Positions 36,467 through 43,904 of a stretch of 64,000 bases of DNA are shown piece by piece. Source of the stretch: Cupriavidus basilensis (lineage in GTDB: Bacteria; Pseudomonadota; Gammaproteobacteria; Burkholderiales; Burkholderiaceae); contig NZ_CP010537.1 in NCBI RefSeq assembly GCF_000832305.1, forward strand, positions 930,001 through 994,000, given 5' to 3'. A program made the translations under genes and the position numbers. Position 1 is the stretch's first letter. Every line of letters begins with the position of its first letter. Below the pieces are notes generated by a model, which worked only from the letters and a program-made list of their open reading frames with translations, searched no databases and was not told the DNA's origin.

Positions 36467-36621
36467 GCGGCACGCGCCTGGCCGCGGCAGCCGTGCAGGT
36501 CCGCCTGACATGGCGGTATACTCGCGGTACGATTCGCGGCACACGTAGCGCATGCTGCCATGCAGCATGCGCGCGACGCCCGACCCGGCGACAGACCGGT
36601 TCCACCATTGAAGGAGACACC

Positions 36622-37557
36622 ATGAGCACGCTGAGTGTGCATGGCCTGACCCGGCGGGTCGACCTGTTCACCCTGCGGCTGTTCCTGACGGTGGTGGAAG
36701 AGCGCCAGATCCGGCGCGCCGCCATCCGCGAGAACATCGCCGCCTCCGCGGCAACCAAGCGCATCCAGGATCTGGAAGACATTGCTGGCGTGCAGTTGTT
36801 CGAGCGCAATCCCAGCGGGGTGGCGCCGAGCGCGGCGGGCGAAGTCCTGGCGCGCCATCTGCGCCTGCTGTTCGAGAACCTCGAGGACATGCGCCGGGAA
36901 CTCGGCGAATTCTCCGAAGGGGTTCGTGGGCACGTCACCGTGGGCACCACGGGTGCCGTCATCATCCAGTACCTGGCGCGCGAGATCGGCGAGTTCTCCC
37001 GCAATTTCCCGCTGGTCGAGCTGGAGCTGAAACAGGACGCCAATACCAACCTGGTGCGTTCGGTGGTGGCGGGGGATGTCGACATGGCGGTGTATATCGT
37101 CAGCCCGGATATCGACGATGAGCCGCTGGACAGCCTGCCATATCGCGTCGACCGTCTGGTCGCGCTGGTGCCGCATGGCCACCCGCTGGGCGAGCAGCCT
37201 GAAGTCGCCCTCGCCGACCTGATCCGCGAGCCGTTCATTGCCATGCACCCGAACACCACGCTGATGTCGGATGTCAACCGCGCCGCGCGCGCGATCGGCC
37301 GGGTGTTGCATCCCAAGTTCACAATCAATGGTCCCGAGGCGGCGCGCAGCCTGGTTGAGGCTGGCCTTGGCGTGACCATCCTGCCGGAGTGCATGGTCTC
37401 GCTCGAGGCCAGCACACGCTCGACGGTGCTACGGATTCCCGAACCATGGACGACGCGCAGCGTGCGCATCGGCACGCGTCGCGGCAAGACGATCACGGCG
37501 GCGACGCGCGCGCTGATCCGCCAGCTGACCGAGCAGCCTGAGCAGGCGTCATCCTGA
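36622..37557 (+). CDS. LysR-family transcriptional regulator
   Basis: 311 residues. Winged helix: DLFTLRLFLTVVEERQIRR, ENIAASAATKRIQDLEDIAG, QLFERNPSGVAPSAAGEVL. Effector domain starts GHVTVGTTGAVIIQYL. GAAGGAGACACC directly precedes ATG 36622; the open frame continuing upstream to 35560 is antisense to nothing and overlaps the antiporter, so it is rejected. The hinge and effector domain resemble the LysR at 6167. It lies directly upstream of the MaoC-lyase-MaoC-dehydrogenase cluster on the same strand and is the best candidate activator for it and for element A at 2725. Confidence 0.93.
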   Translation: MSTLSVHGLTRRVDLFTLRLFLTVVEERQIRRAAIRENIAASAATKRIQDLEDIAGVQLFERNPSGVAPSAAGEVLARHLRLLFENLEDMRRELGEFSEGVRGHVTVGTTGAVIIQYLAREIGEFSRNFPLVELELKQDANTNLVRSVVAGDVDMAVYIVSPDIDDEPLDSLPYRVDRLVALVPHGHPLGEQPEVALADLIREPFIAMHPNTTLMSDVNRAARAIGRVLHPKFTINGPEAARSLVEAGLGVTILPECMVSLEASTRSTVLRIPEPWTTRSVRIGTRRGKTITAATRALIRQLTEQPEQASS

Positions 37558-37579
37558 GCCGTCCGGCATGCCTGATGCC

Positions 37580-37657
37580 GGATCGCGGTTGGCGAATCGC
37601 CGCGTCGCGGAACACAACTTGGCGCCTCGCCGCTTGCTGATTACCCTTGACGCGTGA
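37580..37657 (+). promoter_or_regulatory. Shared upstream element B, copy 1
   Basis: A 78-bp block matching 41827-41904 at 72 positions; the first 43 bp (37580-37622) are identical. A flanking 16-bp word at 37545-37560 recurs at 41788-41803. It contains the palindrome GGCGA-A-TCGCC and the word CGGAACACAACTTGG. It lies 57 bp upstream of the first MaoC gene. The other copy lies upstream of the IclR gene at 41959, so one regulator, perhaps that IclR protein itself, likely controls both. Confidence 0.7.
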
Positions 37658-37713
37658 CGGGACGCTGCGTCGTGGCATGCGCGTCAAGTCCCGCCTTTCA
37701 AGGGAATGCACCC

Positions 37714-38184
37714 ATGTCCGATGCCGCGACCGGCCGCTACTTCGAGGACTTTGTGATTGGCAGCGCCTACCGGCACGCCATCCGCAAGACCCTCTCGGAG
37801 GCCGATAGCCTCCTGTTCAGCACGCTGACCTATGGCATGGAGCCATTGCACGTGGACCAGGCGTATGCCGAAGCCGCGCCATATGGCATGCGTGCAGTAA
37901 ACAGCATCCTCCTGCTGGGGCTGGCATGCGGCATCGGTGCGGCCGGACTGGCACGGGACGCGGTGTCAGGCACCGTGGCCTTCAGCGACGCGCGCTTCAC
38001 GCGGCCCGTCTTCATCGGCGACACCATCCATGTGGAAAGCGAGGTGCTGGACAAGCGCGACGACCCCGAGTGCCCTGACGCCGGCCTGATCGAACTGGAA
38101 CGTCGCGCCTATAACCAGCGCAACGAGGTGGTGGCCAAGTTTCGCTGCCTGCAACGGTTGCCGAGGCGCCATCCGGCGGGCTGA
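37714..38184 (+). CDS. MaoC-like hotdog protein (unusual active site)
   Basis: 156-residue single-hotdog protein. GRYFEDFVIGSAYRHAIRKT and RFTRPVFIGDTIHVESEV are MaoC-family blocks. In hydratases the sequence is D-x-N-P-x-H; here YGMEPLHVD has the His but Gly at the Asp position. It may be inactive, work by another residue, or be a partner for the related MaoC at 39268 (about 40% identical by eye). AAGGGAATGCACCC precedes ATG 37714. The family includes mesaconyl-CoA and itaconyl-CoA hydratases, which work with CitE-like lyases such as the one encoded next. Confidence 0.88.
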   Translation: MSDAATGRYFEDFVIGSAYRHAIRKTLSEADSLLFSTLTYGMEPLHVDQAYAEAAPYGMRAVNSILLLGLACGIGAAGLARDAVSGTVAFSDARFTRPVFIGDTIHVESEVLDKRDDPECPDAGLIELERRAYNQRNEVVAKFRCLQRLPRRHPAG

Positions 38185-38203
38185 AGCCGTCCGTGCATCG
38201 CCG

Positions 38204-38272
38204 ATTCGCGCAATGCGAGTCGGTGGTTCGCCAGTCACTACTTGAGTAAAACCACCTGGCCCATCTAGCATC
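38204..38272 (+). promoter_or_regulatory. Shared upstream element A, copy 2
   Basis: Counterpart of 2725-2793 with 55 of 69 positions identical. Here the inverted repeat is imperfect (GATTCGC and GCGAGTC around GCAAT). The shared CTAACAGTTG word follows at 38311, closer to the gene than in copy 1. It lies 78 bp upstream of the CitE-like lyase start, between that gene and the first MaoC gene, so the lyase has its own promoter. Confidence 0.65.
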
Positions 38273-38350
38273 AAGGCCACGGGAGCTCCCAAAATTTTTT
38301 CGCCGTTTATCTAACAGTTGTAAGGCAGTAATCATTACCAGGAGACGAGG

Positions 38351-39241
38351 ATGAGTGTAAGTGCCATGAAACCGATGCGATCCATGATGTTCGTGCCGGG
38401 CAACAAGCCAGACTGGATCGAGAAATCGGTGGCAGCCAAAGCGGATGCGCTGATCCTGGACTTGGAGGACAGCGTGCCGCCGGCCCAGAAGGTCGAGGCG
38501 CGTGAGATCGTCAAGTCCAAGCTGGACTGGCTGGCTGGGCAGAAACCGCGCATCTGGGTGCGCATCAATCGCAGCGCACACCTGTACGACTACGAAGACA
38601 TCCTGGCAATCGTCAATCCGGTGGTCGAGGGCATTGTGATTTCCAAGCCCTGCGGCCCTGAGGACATTCATACCGTCTCGTCCATGCTGGCCGAGGCCGA
38701 ATACCGCGCCGGCGTGCCGGTGGGCCACACCCGGGTGATTCCGCTGCTGGAGACCGCCCGCTCGCTGCAATACGCCTACGAGATCGCCCAGCACGAGCGC
38801 GTGCCCGCCATTGTCGGCGCCACGGCCAAGAACGCCGACGTGGCCCGTGCCCTCAAGACCGTCTGGTCGCTCGAAGGGCGCGAGACCCTGTACCTGAAGT
38901 CGCGCATCGTCATGGCCGCACGCGCCGCGGGCAAGCTGCCCATCGGCGGAGTATGGCAGCAGGTGCATGACCTGGAAGGGCTCAAGGTCTCGTCCGCCAA
39001 CGACCGCCAGCTGGGCATGAGCGGCGAGCTGGTGCTGCACCCCTCCAACGTCGAGATCGTCAACAAGACCTACAGTCCCACCGAGGAAGAAGTGGCGTTC
39101 TACCAGGGGATGATCGACGCGCTGGAAAAGGCCCAGGCCGAGGGGCGCGCCTCGTGCATTTATGACGGCGAACACATCGACATCGCGCATGTGAAGACGG
39201 CGCGCGAAATCATCGAGCTTGCGCAATCGTTCAACAACTGA
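38351..39241 (+). CDS. HpcH/HpaI aldolase/citrate lyase beta-like CoA-ester lyase
   Basis: 296 residues of the CitE-like family, which cleave malyl-, citramalyl- or methylmalyl-CoA. RSMMFVPGNKPDWIEK, ADALILDLEDSVPPAQK, Arg in WVRINR, and IPLLETARSLQYAYEIA (metal-site Glu) are present. The usual second metal motif GAEDLAxDLG reads GATAKNADVARAL, so the normal metal-site Asp is Ala and a later Asp may replace it. CCAGGAGACGAGG precedes ATG 38351. Two MaoC proteins and an acyl-CoA dehydrogenase flank it, a set that could take a branched dicarboxylyl-CoA to an acyl-CoA plus a 2-oxoacid. Confidence 0.88.
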   Translation: MSVSAMKPMRSMMFVPGNKPDWIEKSVAAKADALILDLEDSVPPAQKVEAREIVKSKLDWLAGQKPRIWVRINRSAHLYDYEDILAIVNPVVEGIVISKPCGPEDIHTVSSMLAEAEYRAGVPVGHTRVIPLLETARSLQYAYEIAQHERVPAIVGATAKNADVARALKTVWSLEGRETLYLKSRIVMAARAAGKLPIGGVWQQVHDLEGLKVSSANDRQLGMSGELVLHPSNVEIVNKTYSPTEEEVAFYQGMIDALEKAQAEGRASCIYDGEHIDIAHVKTAREIIELAQSFNN

Positions 39242-39267
39242 TTGTGACCACCTAAGGAGATAGAAAA

Positions 39268-39729
39268 ATGGCAGGCCTTTACTTCGAAGAATTCAAGCCC
39301 GGCATGGTGATCGAGCACGCCATCCGCCGCACGGTCACCGAGACCGACAACGTCCTGTTCTCGGCCATGACCTACAACTGTGCACCGCTGCACATCGACG
39401 CCGAGTACAGCAAGAATACGTTCTACGGCCAGCGCCTGGTCAACAGCATGTTCCTGCTGGCGCTGGTGGCCGGCATCACGGTGTATGAGACCACGCTGGG
39501 CACCACGCTGGGCAACCTCGGCTTTGGCGAGATTGCTTTCCCCAAGCCCACCTTCCACGGCGACACCATCCGCGTCGAGACTGAGATCATCGAAACCCGC
39601 ATCTCCAAGAGCCGCACAGACTCTGGCATCGTCACCTTCAAGCACGTTGCCAAGAACCAGCGCGACGAAATCGTCTGCACTGCCGTGCGCACCGGCCTGA
39701 TGATGCTGCGCCCTGCCGACAAGGCCTAA
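39268..39729 (+). CDS. MaoC-like hydratase (mesaconyl/itaconyl-CoA hydratase-like)
   Basis: 153 residues. GLYFEEFKPGMVIEHAIRRT, GQRLVNSMFLLALVAGI and KPTFHGDTIRVETEI are family blocks. The active-site word is TYNCAPLHID, with Asn in place of the usual Asp and the His kept; the N-x-x-P-L-H form is common in the mesaconyl/itaconyl-CoA hydratase branch. AAGGAGATAG precedes ATG 39268. It follows the lyase by 26 bp and precedes the dehydrogenase by 24 bp, so the three form an operon. Water addition to an unsaturated acyl-CoA would give the hydroxyacyl-CoA cut by the lyase. Confidence 0.9.
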   Translation: MAGLYFEEFKPGMVIEHAIRRTVTETDNVLFSAMTYNCAPLHIDAEYSKNTFYGQRLVNSMFLLALVAGITVYETTLGTTLGNLGFGEIAFPKPTFHGDTIRVETEIIETRISKSRTDSGIVTFKHVAKNQRDEIVCTAVRTGLMMLRPADKA

Positions 39730-39753
39730 TCTGACACCTGCAGGAGTGAAGCG

Positions 39754-40920
39754 ATGGATTACCAACTCAGCGCCGATCAGCTCGCCATTATTGATGCGGC
39801 AGAAAAGATCTGTGCGGACTTTCCGCTCGAGTACTGGCGGAACAAGGACAAGAACCACGAGTTTCCGCACGAGTTCTTCGAGGCTGTCGCCAGCGGCGGC
39901 TGGCTCGGAATCTGCATGCCAGAGGAGTTCGGCGGCTCGAACCTTGGCGTGACTGAAGCTGCGCTCTTCCTGCGTACCGTGGCCGAGTGCGGCGGGCAAG
40001 CGGGCGCGTCCACTATCCACATGAACATCTTCGGCTTGCAGCCGGTCGTGCATTTCGGCACGGATGCACAGAAGAAGGCCTGGCTGCCGCCCTTTGCCCG
40101 GGGCGAACACAAGGCGTGTTTCGCAGTCACCGAGCCGGACACGGGCCTTGATACCACCAAGCTCAAGGTTGTGGCGAAGAAGCAGCCCGATGGCAATTAC
40201 CTGATCTCGGGCAAGAAGGTCTTCATTTCGACCGCGCAGGTCGCCGACCACATGCTGATTCTCGCGCGCACCACGCCGGTCGAGGAGGTCAAGAAGCACG
40301 GCGAAGGGTTGAGCCTGTTCTACACCAAGCTCGATCGCAAATATGTGGAGATTCGGGAGATCGACAAGCTTGGCCGCGCCGCCGTCGACACCAACGAGTT
40401 GTTCATCGACGATCTGCCGGTCTCCAAAGACTCGCTGATCGGTGAGGAAGGCAAGGGCCTGAAGTACATCTTCCACGGCATGAACGCGGAGCGCGTTTTC
40501 GTCTCCGCCGAGCAGGTCGGTATCGGCCGCGCGGTGCTCAAGCTTGCCACGCAATACGCCAAGGACCGCGTCGTCTTCGGTCGTCCGATCGGCAAGAACC
40601 AGGGTGTCCAGCATCCGCTGGCCCGCAACTGGGCGGAGCTCGAGGCTGCCAACCACATGCTGCTCGCCGCTGCCGATCTCTACGACAAAGGGATCTCCTG
40701 CGGCTCGGAGGCCAATGCGGCCAAGCTGCTGGCATCCGAGGCCTGCATGAACGCTTGCCAGACCTCGATCCTCACGCATGGAGGCTTCGGCTACGCGAAG
40801 GAGTATCACGTGGAACGATTCATGCGGGAAGCCTGGATCGGCTACATTGCGCCCGTCACCCCGCAGCTTATCCTGTCGAACATCGCCGAGCGCAAGCTCG
40901 GGCTGCCGAAGTCTTATTGA
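39754..40920 (+). CDS. Acyl-CoA dehydrogenase, IVD/LCAD-like catalytic position
   Basis: 388 residues. Flavin motif FAVTEPDTGLDTTKLK, then KKVFISTAQVADHMLILART, DRVVFGRPIGKNQGVQHP and LTHGGFGYAKEYHVERF. As in its paralogue at 13784, the C-terminal Glu is absent (IAPVTPQ) and Glu246 in HGMNAERVFVS is at the isovaleryl-CoA dehydrogenase position. The start is ATG 39754 after GCAGGAGTGAAGCG. Directly after the stop lies a piece of another dehydrogenase C-terminus in a different frame. It probably makes the unsaturated acyl-CoA used by the neighbouring MaoC protein. Confidence 0.93.
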   Translation: MDYQLSADQLAIIDAAEKICADFPLEYWRNKDKNHEFPHEFFEAVASGGWLGICMPEEFGGSNLGVTEAALFLRTVAECGGQAGASTIHMNIFGLQPVVHFGTDAQKKAWLPPFARGEHKACFAVTEPDTGLDTTKLKVVAKKQPDGNYLISGKKVFISTAQVADHMLILARTTPVEEVKKHGEGLSLFYTKLDRKYVEIREIDKLGRAAVDTNELFIDDLPVSKDSLIGEEGKGLKYIFHGMNAERVFVSAEQVGIGRAVLKLATQYAKDRVVFGRPIGKNQGVQHPLARNWAELEAANHMLLAAADLYDKGISCGSEANAAKLLASEACMNACQTSILTHGGFGYAKEYHVERFMREAWIGYIAPVTPQLILSNIAERKLGLPKSY

Positions 40921-40969
40921 GCAGTTCGTGGCCCACAACGTGCTGGGTCTGCGCAAGTCGTGCCGATAG
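40919..40969 (+). pseudogene. C-terminal tail of a lost acyl-CoA dehydrogenase
   Basis: Seventeen codons ending in TAG read EQFVAHNVLGLRKSCR, which matches the end of the 13784 enzyme (YSFVAEHVLGLPRSF) better than the intact gene just upstream, whose end is NIAERKLGLPKSY. It is in another frame and begins at the stop of that gene. This looks like a relic of an older paralogue replaced by recombination. Confidence 0.6.
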
Positions 40970-41063
40970 GCCATGGCGCCAGCCTTTTCCTGTTCGGGGA
41001 AGGTTGGCGAGCATCGCCGGGCCGCTGCCCGGCACGAACTGACTCCTGGAAGGATTGGTCCCC

Positions 41064-41747
41064 ATGACCGCACTAAATGCCGATATTGATGCGCTACGGC
41101 GCTTGATCTTCGGGCGCGCCACGTGCCGCGCCTATTTGCGCGAACGGGTGCCAGAGGACGTGATCCGCAGCATCGTCGACGCCGCGCGCGGCACCGCCTC
41201 GTGGTGCAACACGCAACCCTGGGATCTGGTAATTACTTCGGGCGAGAGCACTGAAACGTTCAGGAATGCGCTGATGGAGCAGGTGCGGCAGCACCCCGAA
41301 CTGGACTCTGACTTTCCGTTTCCGGACGAATACCGGGGCGTCTACCTCGACCGTCGCCGCCAAGCCGGCTTTCAGCTCTATGAAGCGCTGGGGATTGGCC
41401 GCGGCGACAAGGAGAAGCGCGAAGACCAGTCGTTCGAAAACTTCCGCCTGTTCGGCGCGCCGCATGTGGTGATCGTCACCGTGCCGGAGGAGCTGGGAAC
41501 GTATGGCGCCGTGGACGCGGGCGGTTTCGTCAGCGCCTTCCTGCTGTCAGCCCAGGCTCATGGCGTGGCCACCACGCCGCAGGCCGCGCTGGCCATGCAG
41601 TCCAGCTTCATTCGCAATTACTTTTCCATACCGGAGGGACGCAAGGTGGTGTGCGGCATCTCCTTCGGCTACGCCGACAGGGCACATCCGGTGAATGGCT
41701 ACCGCACCGAGCGCGCCCGGGTCGACGATATCCTGCGCCTGGTCTGA
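41064..41747 (+). CDS. Nitroreductase-family flavoprotein
   Basis: 227 residues, close paralogue of 29499. GRATCRAYLRERVPEDVIRS, TASWCNTQPWDLVI, SFENFRLFGAPHVVIVT and GVATTPQAALAMQ match it block by block. ATG 41064 is chosen; GGAAGGA ends about 9 bp upstream, too close for the in-frame TTG 41055. It follows the acyl-CoA dehydrogenase by 143 bp. The presence of the same subgroup in both the MmgE operon and the lyase cluster suggests a specific reductive step, for example of a conjugated double bond, rather than general detoxification. Confidence 0.9.
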   Translation: MTALNADIDALRRLIFGRATCRAYLRERVPEDVIRSIVDAARGTASWCNTQPWDLVITSGESTETFRNALMEQVRQHPELDSDFPFPDEYRGVYLDRRRQAGFQLYEALGIGRGDKEKREDQSFENFRLFGAPHVVIVTVPEELGTYGAVDAGGFVSAFLLSAQAHGVATTPQAALAMQSSFIRNYFSIPEGRKVVCGISFGYADRAHPVNGYRTERARVDDILRLV

Positions 41748-41826
41748 CGCGCGCGCCGAGTTCTCAGCTGGCCGGGCAGCCTGGGCCGGCGTCATCCTGA
41801 GCCAGTTGCCCGGCACGCGGGGTGCT

Positions 41827-41904
41827 GGATCGCGGTTGGCGAATCGCCGCGTCGCGGAACACAACTTGGTCCATCGCCGCCAGCTGATTACCCTTGAGGC
41901 GTGA
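41827..41904 (+). promoter_or_regulatory. Shared upstream element B, copy 2
   Basis: Second copy of the 78-bp block at 37580-37657, starting 80 bp after the nitroreductase stop and ending 55 bp before the IclR start. Distances from block end to start codon are nearly equal in the two copies (56 and 54 bp), as expected for a conserved promoter with an operator. Confidence 0.7.
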
Positions 41905-41958
41905 TGAGAATAGCGGCTCGGTCCAATGAAGGCCTGGCCGGAAAAAATGGAGACAGCC

Positions 41959-42762
41959 ATGGCAACCGTTCAAGCCGTGAAGCAATCGAACCGTGATCTC
42001 GACAAGGGTGACGTGCGGGTGGTGCCGCTGGCCCGCGGCCTGGCCGTGCTGGCTGCATTCAGCGCTGAGCATCCGTGGATGGGCAACCAGGAGATTGCCG
42101 TGGCGACCGGCATTCCGGCGCCCACCGTGTCCCGGATGGTGCATTCCCTGGCAGCACTCGGCTATTTGCGCTACGACGAGAGCCGGCGCAAGTGCCGGCT
42201 TGCGTCGGCCGCATTGACCTTGGGCTACGCGGCCGTCTCGGGCGACAGCGTGCAACGCGCCGCCCGCATCGAGATGCAGAAATTCGCCGACGCCAGCGAT
42301 ACCCATGTCATCCTGGGTGCGCGCGACCGGCTCGATGTCATCGTCAATGAATCGCAGGTTGGCAAGAACGTCAATCTCGACACGCACCTTGCCGCCGGGC
42401 TCCGCGTGCCGATTGCTTCGTCCCCGATGGGCTGGGCATTGCTGGCCGCATTGCCGGAACGGGAGCGTTTCTACCTCCAGAGCAACGTTGAGCGCAAGAG
42501 CGGCCGTGACTGGCCTTCGGTGCGCAGGCAGATGGCCGAGGGCATGTCACAGCTCCACCAGTATGGCTTCTGCATGTCGCCTTGCGGGCGCGAGCTGGCA
42601 TCGGTTGCGGTACCGCTCAGCGTGCCGGGACATCCGTCAGTGGTGCTGGCCAGCGTTGGCCGCAGCGCGGGCATGAATCGGGCCAGGATGGAGCGGGAGT
42701 TGGGCCCGAGGCTCGCCGCGACGGCGCATGCCCTGGAGGAGCGCTTGAGCACGTGTCACTGA
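41959..42762 (+). CDS. IclR-family transcriptional regulator
   Basis: 267 residues. The winged helix reads LARGLAVLAAFSAEHPWMG, NQEIAVATGIPAPTVSRMV and AALGYLRYDESRRKCRLAS; the GAF-like effector domain has SDTHVILGARDRLDVIVNE and RVPIASSPMGWALLAA. GGAGACAGCC precedes ATG 41959, chosen over ATG 41926 and 41947. Element B upstream suggests autoregulation together with the MaoC gene at 37714. IclR proteins commonly control aromatic or organic-acid pathways. Convergent with a second IclR gene 40 bp away. Confidence 0.93.
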   Translation: MATVQAVKQSNRDLDKGDVRVVPLARGLAVLAAFSAEHPWMGNQEIAVATGIPAPTVSRMVHSLAALGYLRYDESRRKCRLASAALTLGYAAVSGDSVQRAARIEMQKFADASDTHVILGARDRLDVIVNESQVGKNVNLDTHLAAGLRVPIASSPMGWALLAALPERERFYLQSNVERKSGRDWPSVRRQMAEGMSQLHQYGFCMSPCGRELASVAVPLSVPGHPSVVLASVGRSAGMNRARMERELGPRLAATAHALEERLSTCH

Positions 42763-42801
42763 TGCCGCCATGGCGCCTGGGAAGGCGCCGCGGATCGGCC
42801 G

Positions 42802-43581
42802 TCAGATCAGCGTATCAATATCCCGCAGCAGTTCGACGAGGTCGGCTGCCGCGGCCTTCAGCACTGGCGCGAGGCGTTCTGTGATGGCTGCCATGTCCGG
42901 CTCCAACTCAACCGCGCCGCAGCTCAGCGACATCAGTGTTGCCGAACGTCCCACCGTGACCGGCAGGGCAATCCCGTAAGCACCGCGCTGATACTTGCCC
43001 AGGGAAGTGCAGACCCCAAGGCTCTGCAGGTCCTGAAAGGCTGCAGCGATGCCGCGTTCGAGCTCGGCGACGCGCGCGCCGTCCGCGCGCTTGAGGGTTT
43101 CCAGGTATTCATGTCGGGCCTCGGGGTGCAACCCCCACAGCCAAGCACGGCCGGTCGCCGTCCAGCCCATCGGCAGCAGCGAGCCCACGCCGAGGCGCAG
43201 GGTCGCAATGCGCGAACTGGTTCGATGTGCGATATAGAGCATATCGAGCTGATCAGGCACGGCAAGGGCGACCGACACATTGAGTCGGTCCGCCAGTTCC
43301 TGCAGGAAGGGGTGCACGCGATCGGTGACCGGGTTGGTTTCCAGGTAGGTGTCGCCGATGTGGAGGGAGGCCGGGGCCAGCTCGAACTGCGTGCTGCCGG
43401 CAACGCGGCGCAGGAAGCCCAGCGCGATCAGGGTGGTGGTCAGGCGTGACACCGTCGCTTTCGGCAGGCCGGTGCGCTTGACGATCTCGCTGTTTGTGAG
43501 CGGCGTACGCTCGGCACGGAAGGCACGAAGCACATGAAGGCCCCGTTCGAGGGTCATCGTGATCTGTGCGGGAGGTGTCAT
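42802..43581 (-). CDS. IclR-family transcriptional regulator
   Basis: 259 residues. ERGLHVLRAFRAERTPLTN, NSEIVKRTGLPKATVSRLT and LGFLRRVAGSTQFELAPAS form the winged helix; LPMGWTATGRAWLWGL and GKYQRGAYGIALPVTVG lie in the effector domain. It is only moderately similar to the IclR at 41959. It is divergent from the SDR at 43905 over a 320-bp gap that contains a sequence like part of element B (43723-43744). Confidence 0.92.
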   Translation of the reverse strand: MTPPAQITMTLERGLHVLRAFRAERTPLTNSEIVKRTGLPKATVSRLTTTLIALGFLRRVAGSTQFELAPASLHIGDTYLETNPVTDRVHPFLQELADRLNVSVALAVPDQLDMLYIAHRTSSRIATLRLGVGSLLPMGWTATGRAWLWGLHPEARHEYLETLKRADGARVAELERGIAAAFQDLQSLGVCTSLGKYQRGAYGIALPVTVGRSATLMSLSCGAVELEPDMAAITERLAPVLKAAAADLVELLRDIDTLI

Positions 43582-43722
43582 GATCGGGTTGCCCTTTCAG
43601 TGCACCACTCCGGGAGGGTGCTTGTCTGCTCTCTTGTCCGCGCCTTGCGGTGCGTTTTCCATACCGCTCGAACTGATGGTAGAGGCGGCAACCGCGCGGC
43701 TCAAATGCCGATTCGCGAGCCG

Positions 43723-43744
43723 GCGATTGCCGGAACACGAACCA
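43723..43744 (+). promoter_or_regulatory. Possible partial third copy of the element B operator word
   Basis: GGCGATTGCCGGAACACGAA followed by CC resembles the GGCGAATCGCC and CGGAACACAACTTGG words of element B with shorter spacing. It lies between the divergent IclR (start 43581) and SDR (start 43905) genes. The match is short and was made by eye. Confidence 0.3.
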
Positions 43745-43904
43745 GGCCGGCAGGTGTTCGCGGGCGGCGAATCGCGGCTTCGCCGATCGCCATTTGATGC
43801 GGCGCGGTACGACTTATACGATTCCGGTATTCGTTCGGCCCCGTTGCCGGACCGCCTGTCCATCGCGATGGCATCCGCCGCCGCGGCTAATGAAAAGGAA
43901 GGAA

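Noticed and set aside
38281..38300. GGGAGCTCCC followed by AAAATTTTTT as a terminator
   Set aside because: The palindrome has no proper loop, and it lies between a promoter-like element and the lyase start, where a terminator would block the gene.
39160..41073. 637-codon minus-strand frame
   Set aside because: Antisense to the MaoC and dehydrogenase genes and without known motifs.
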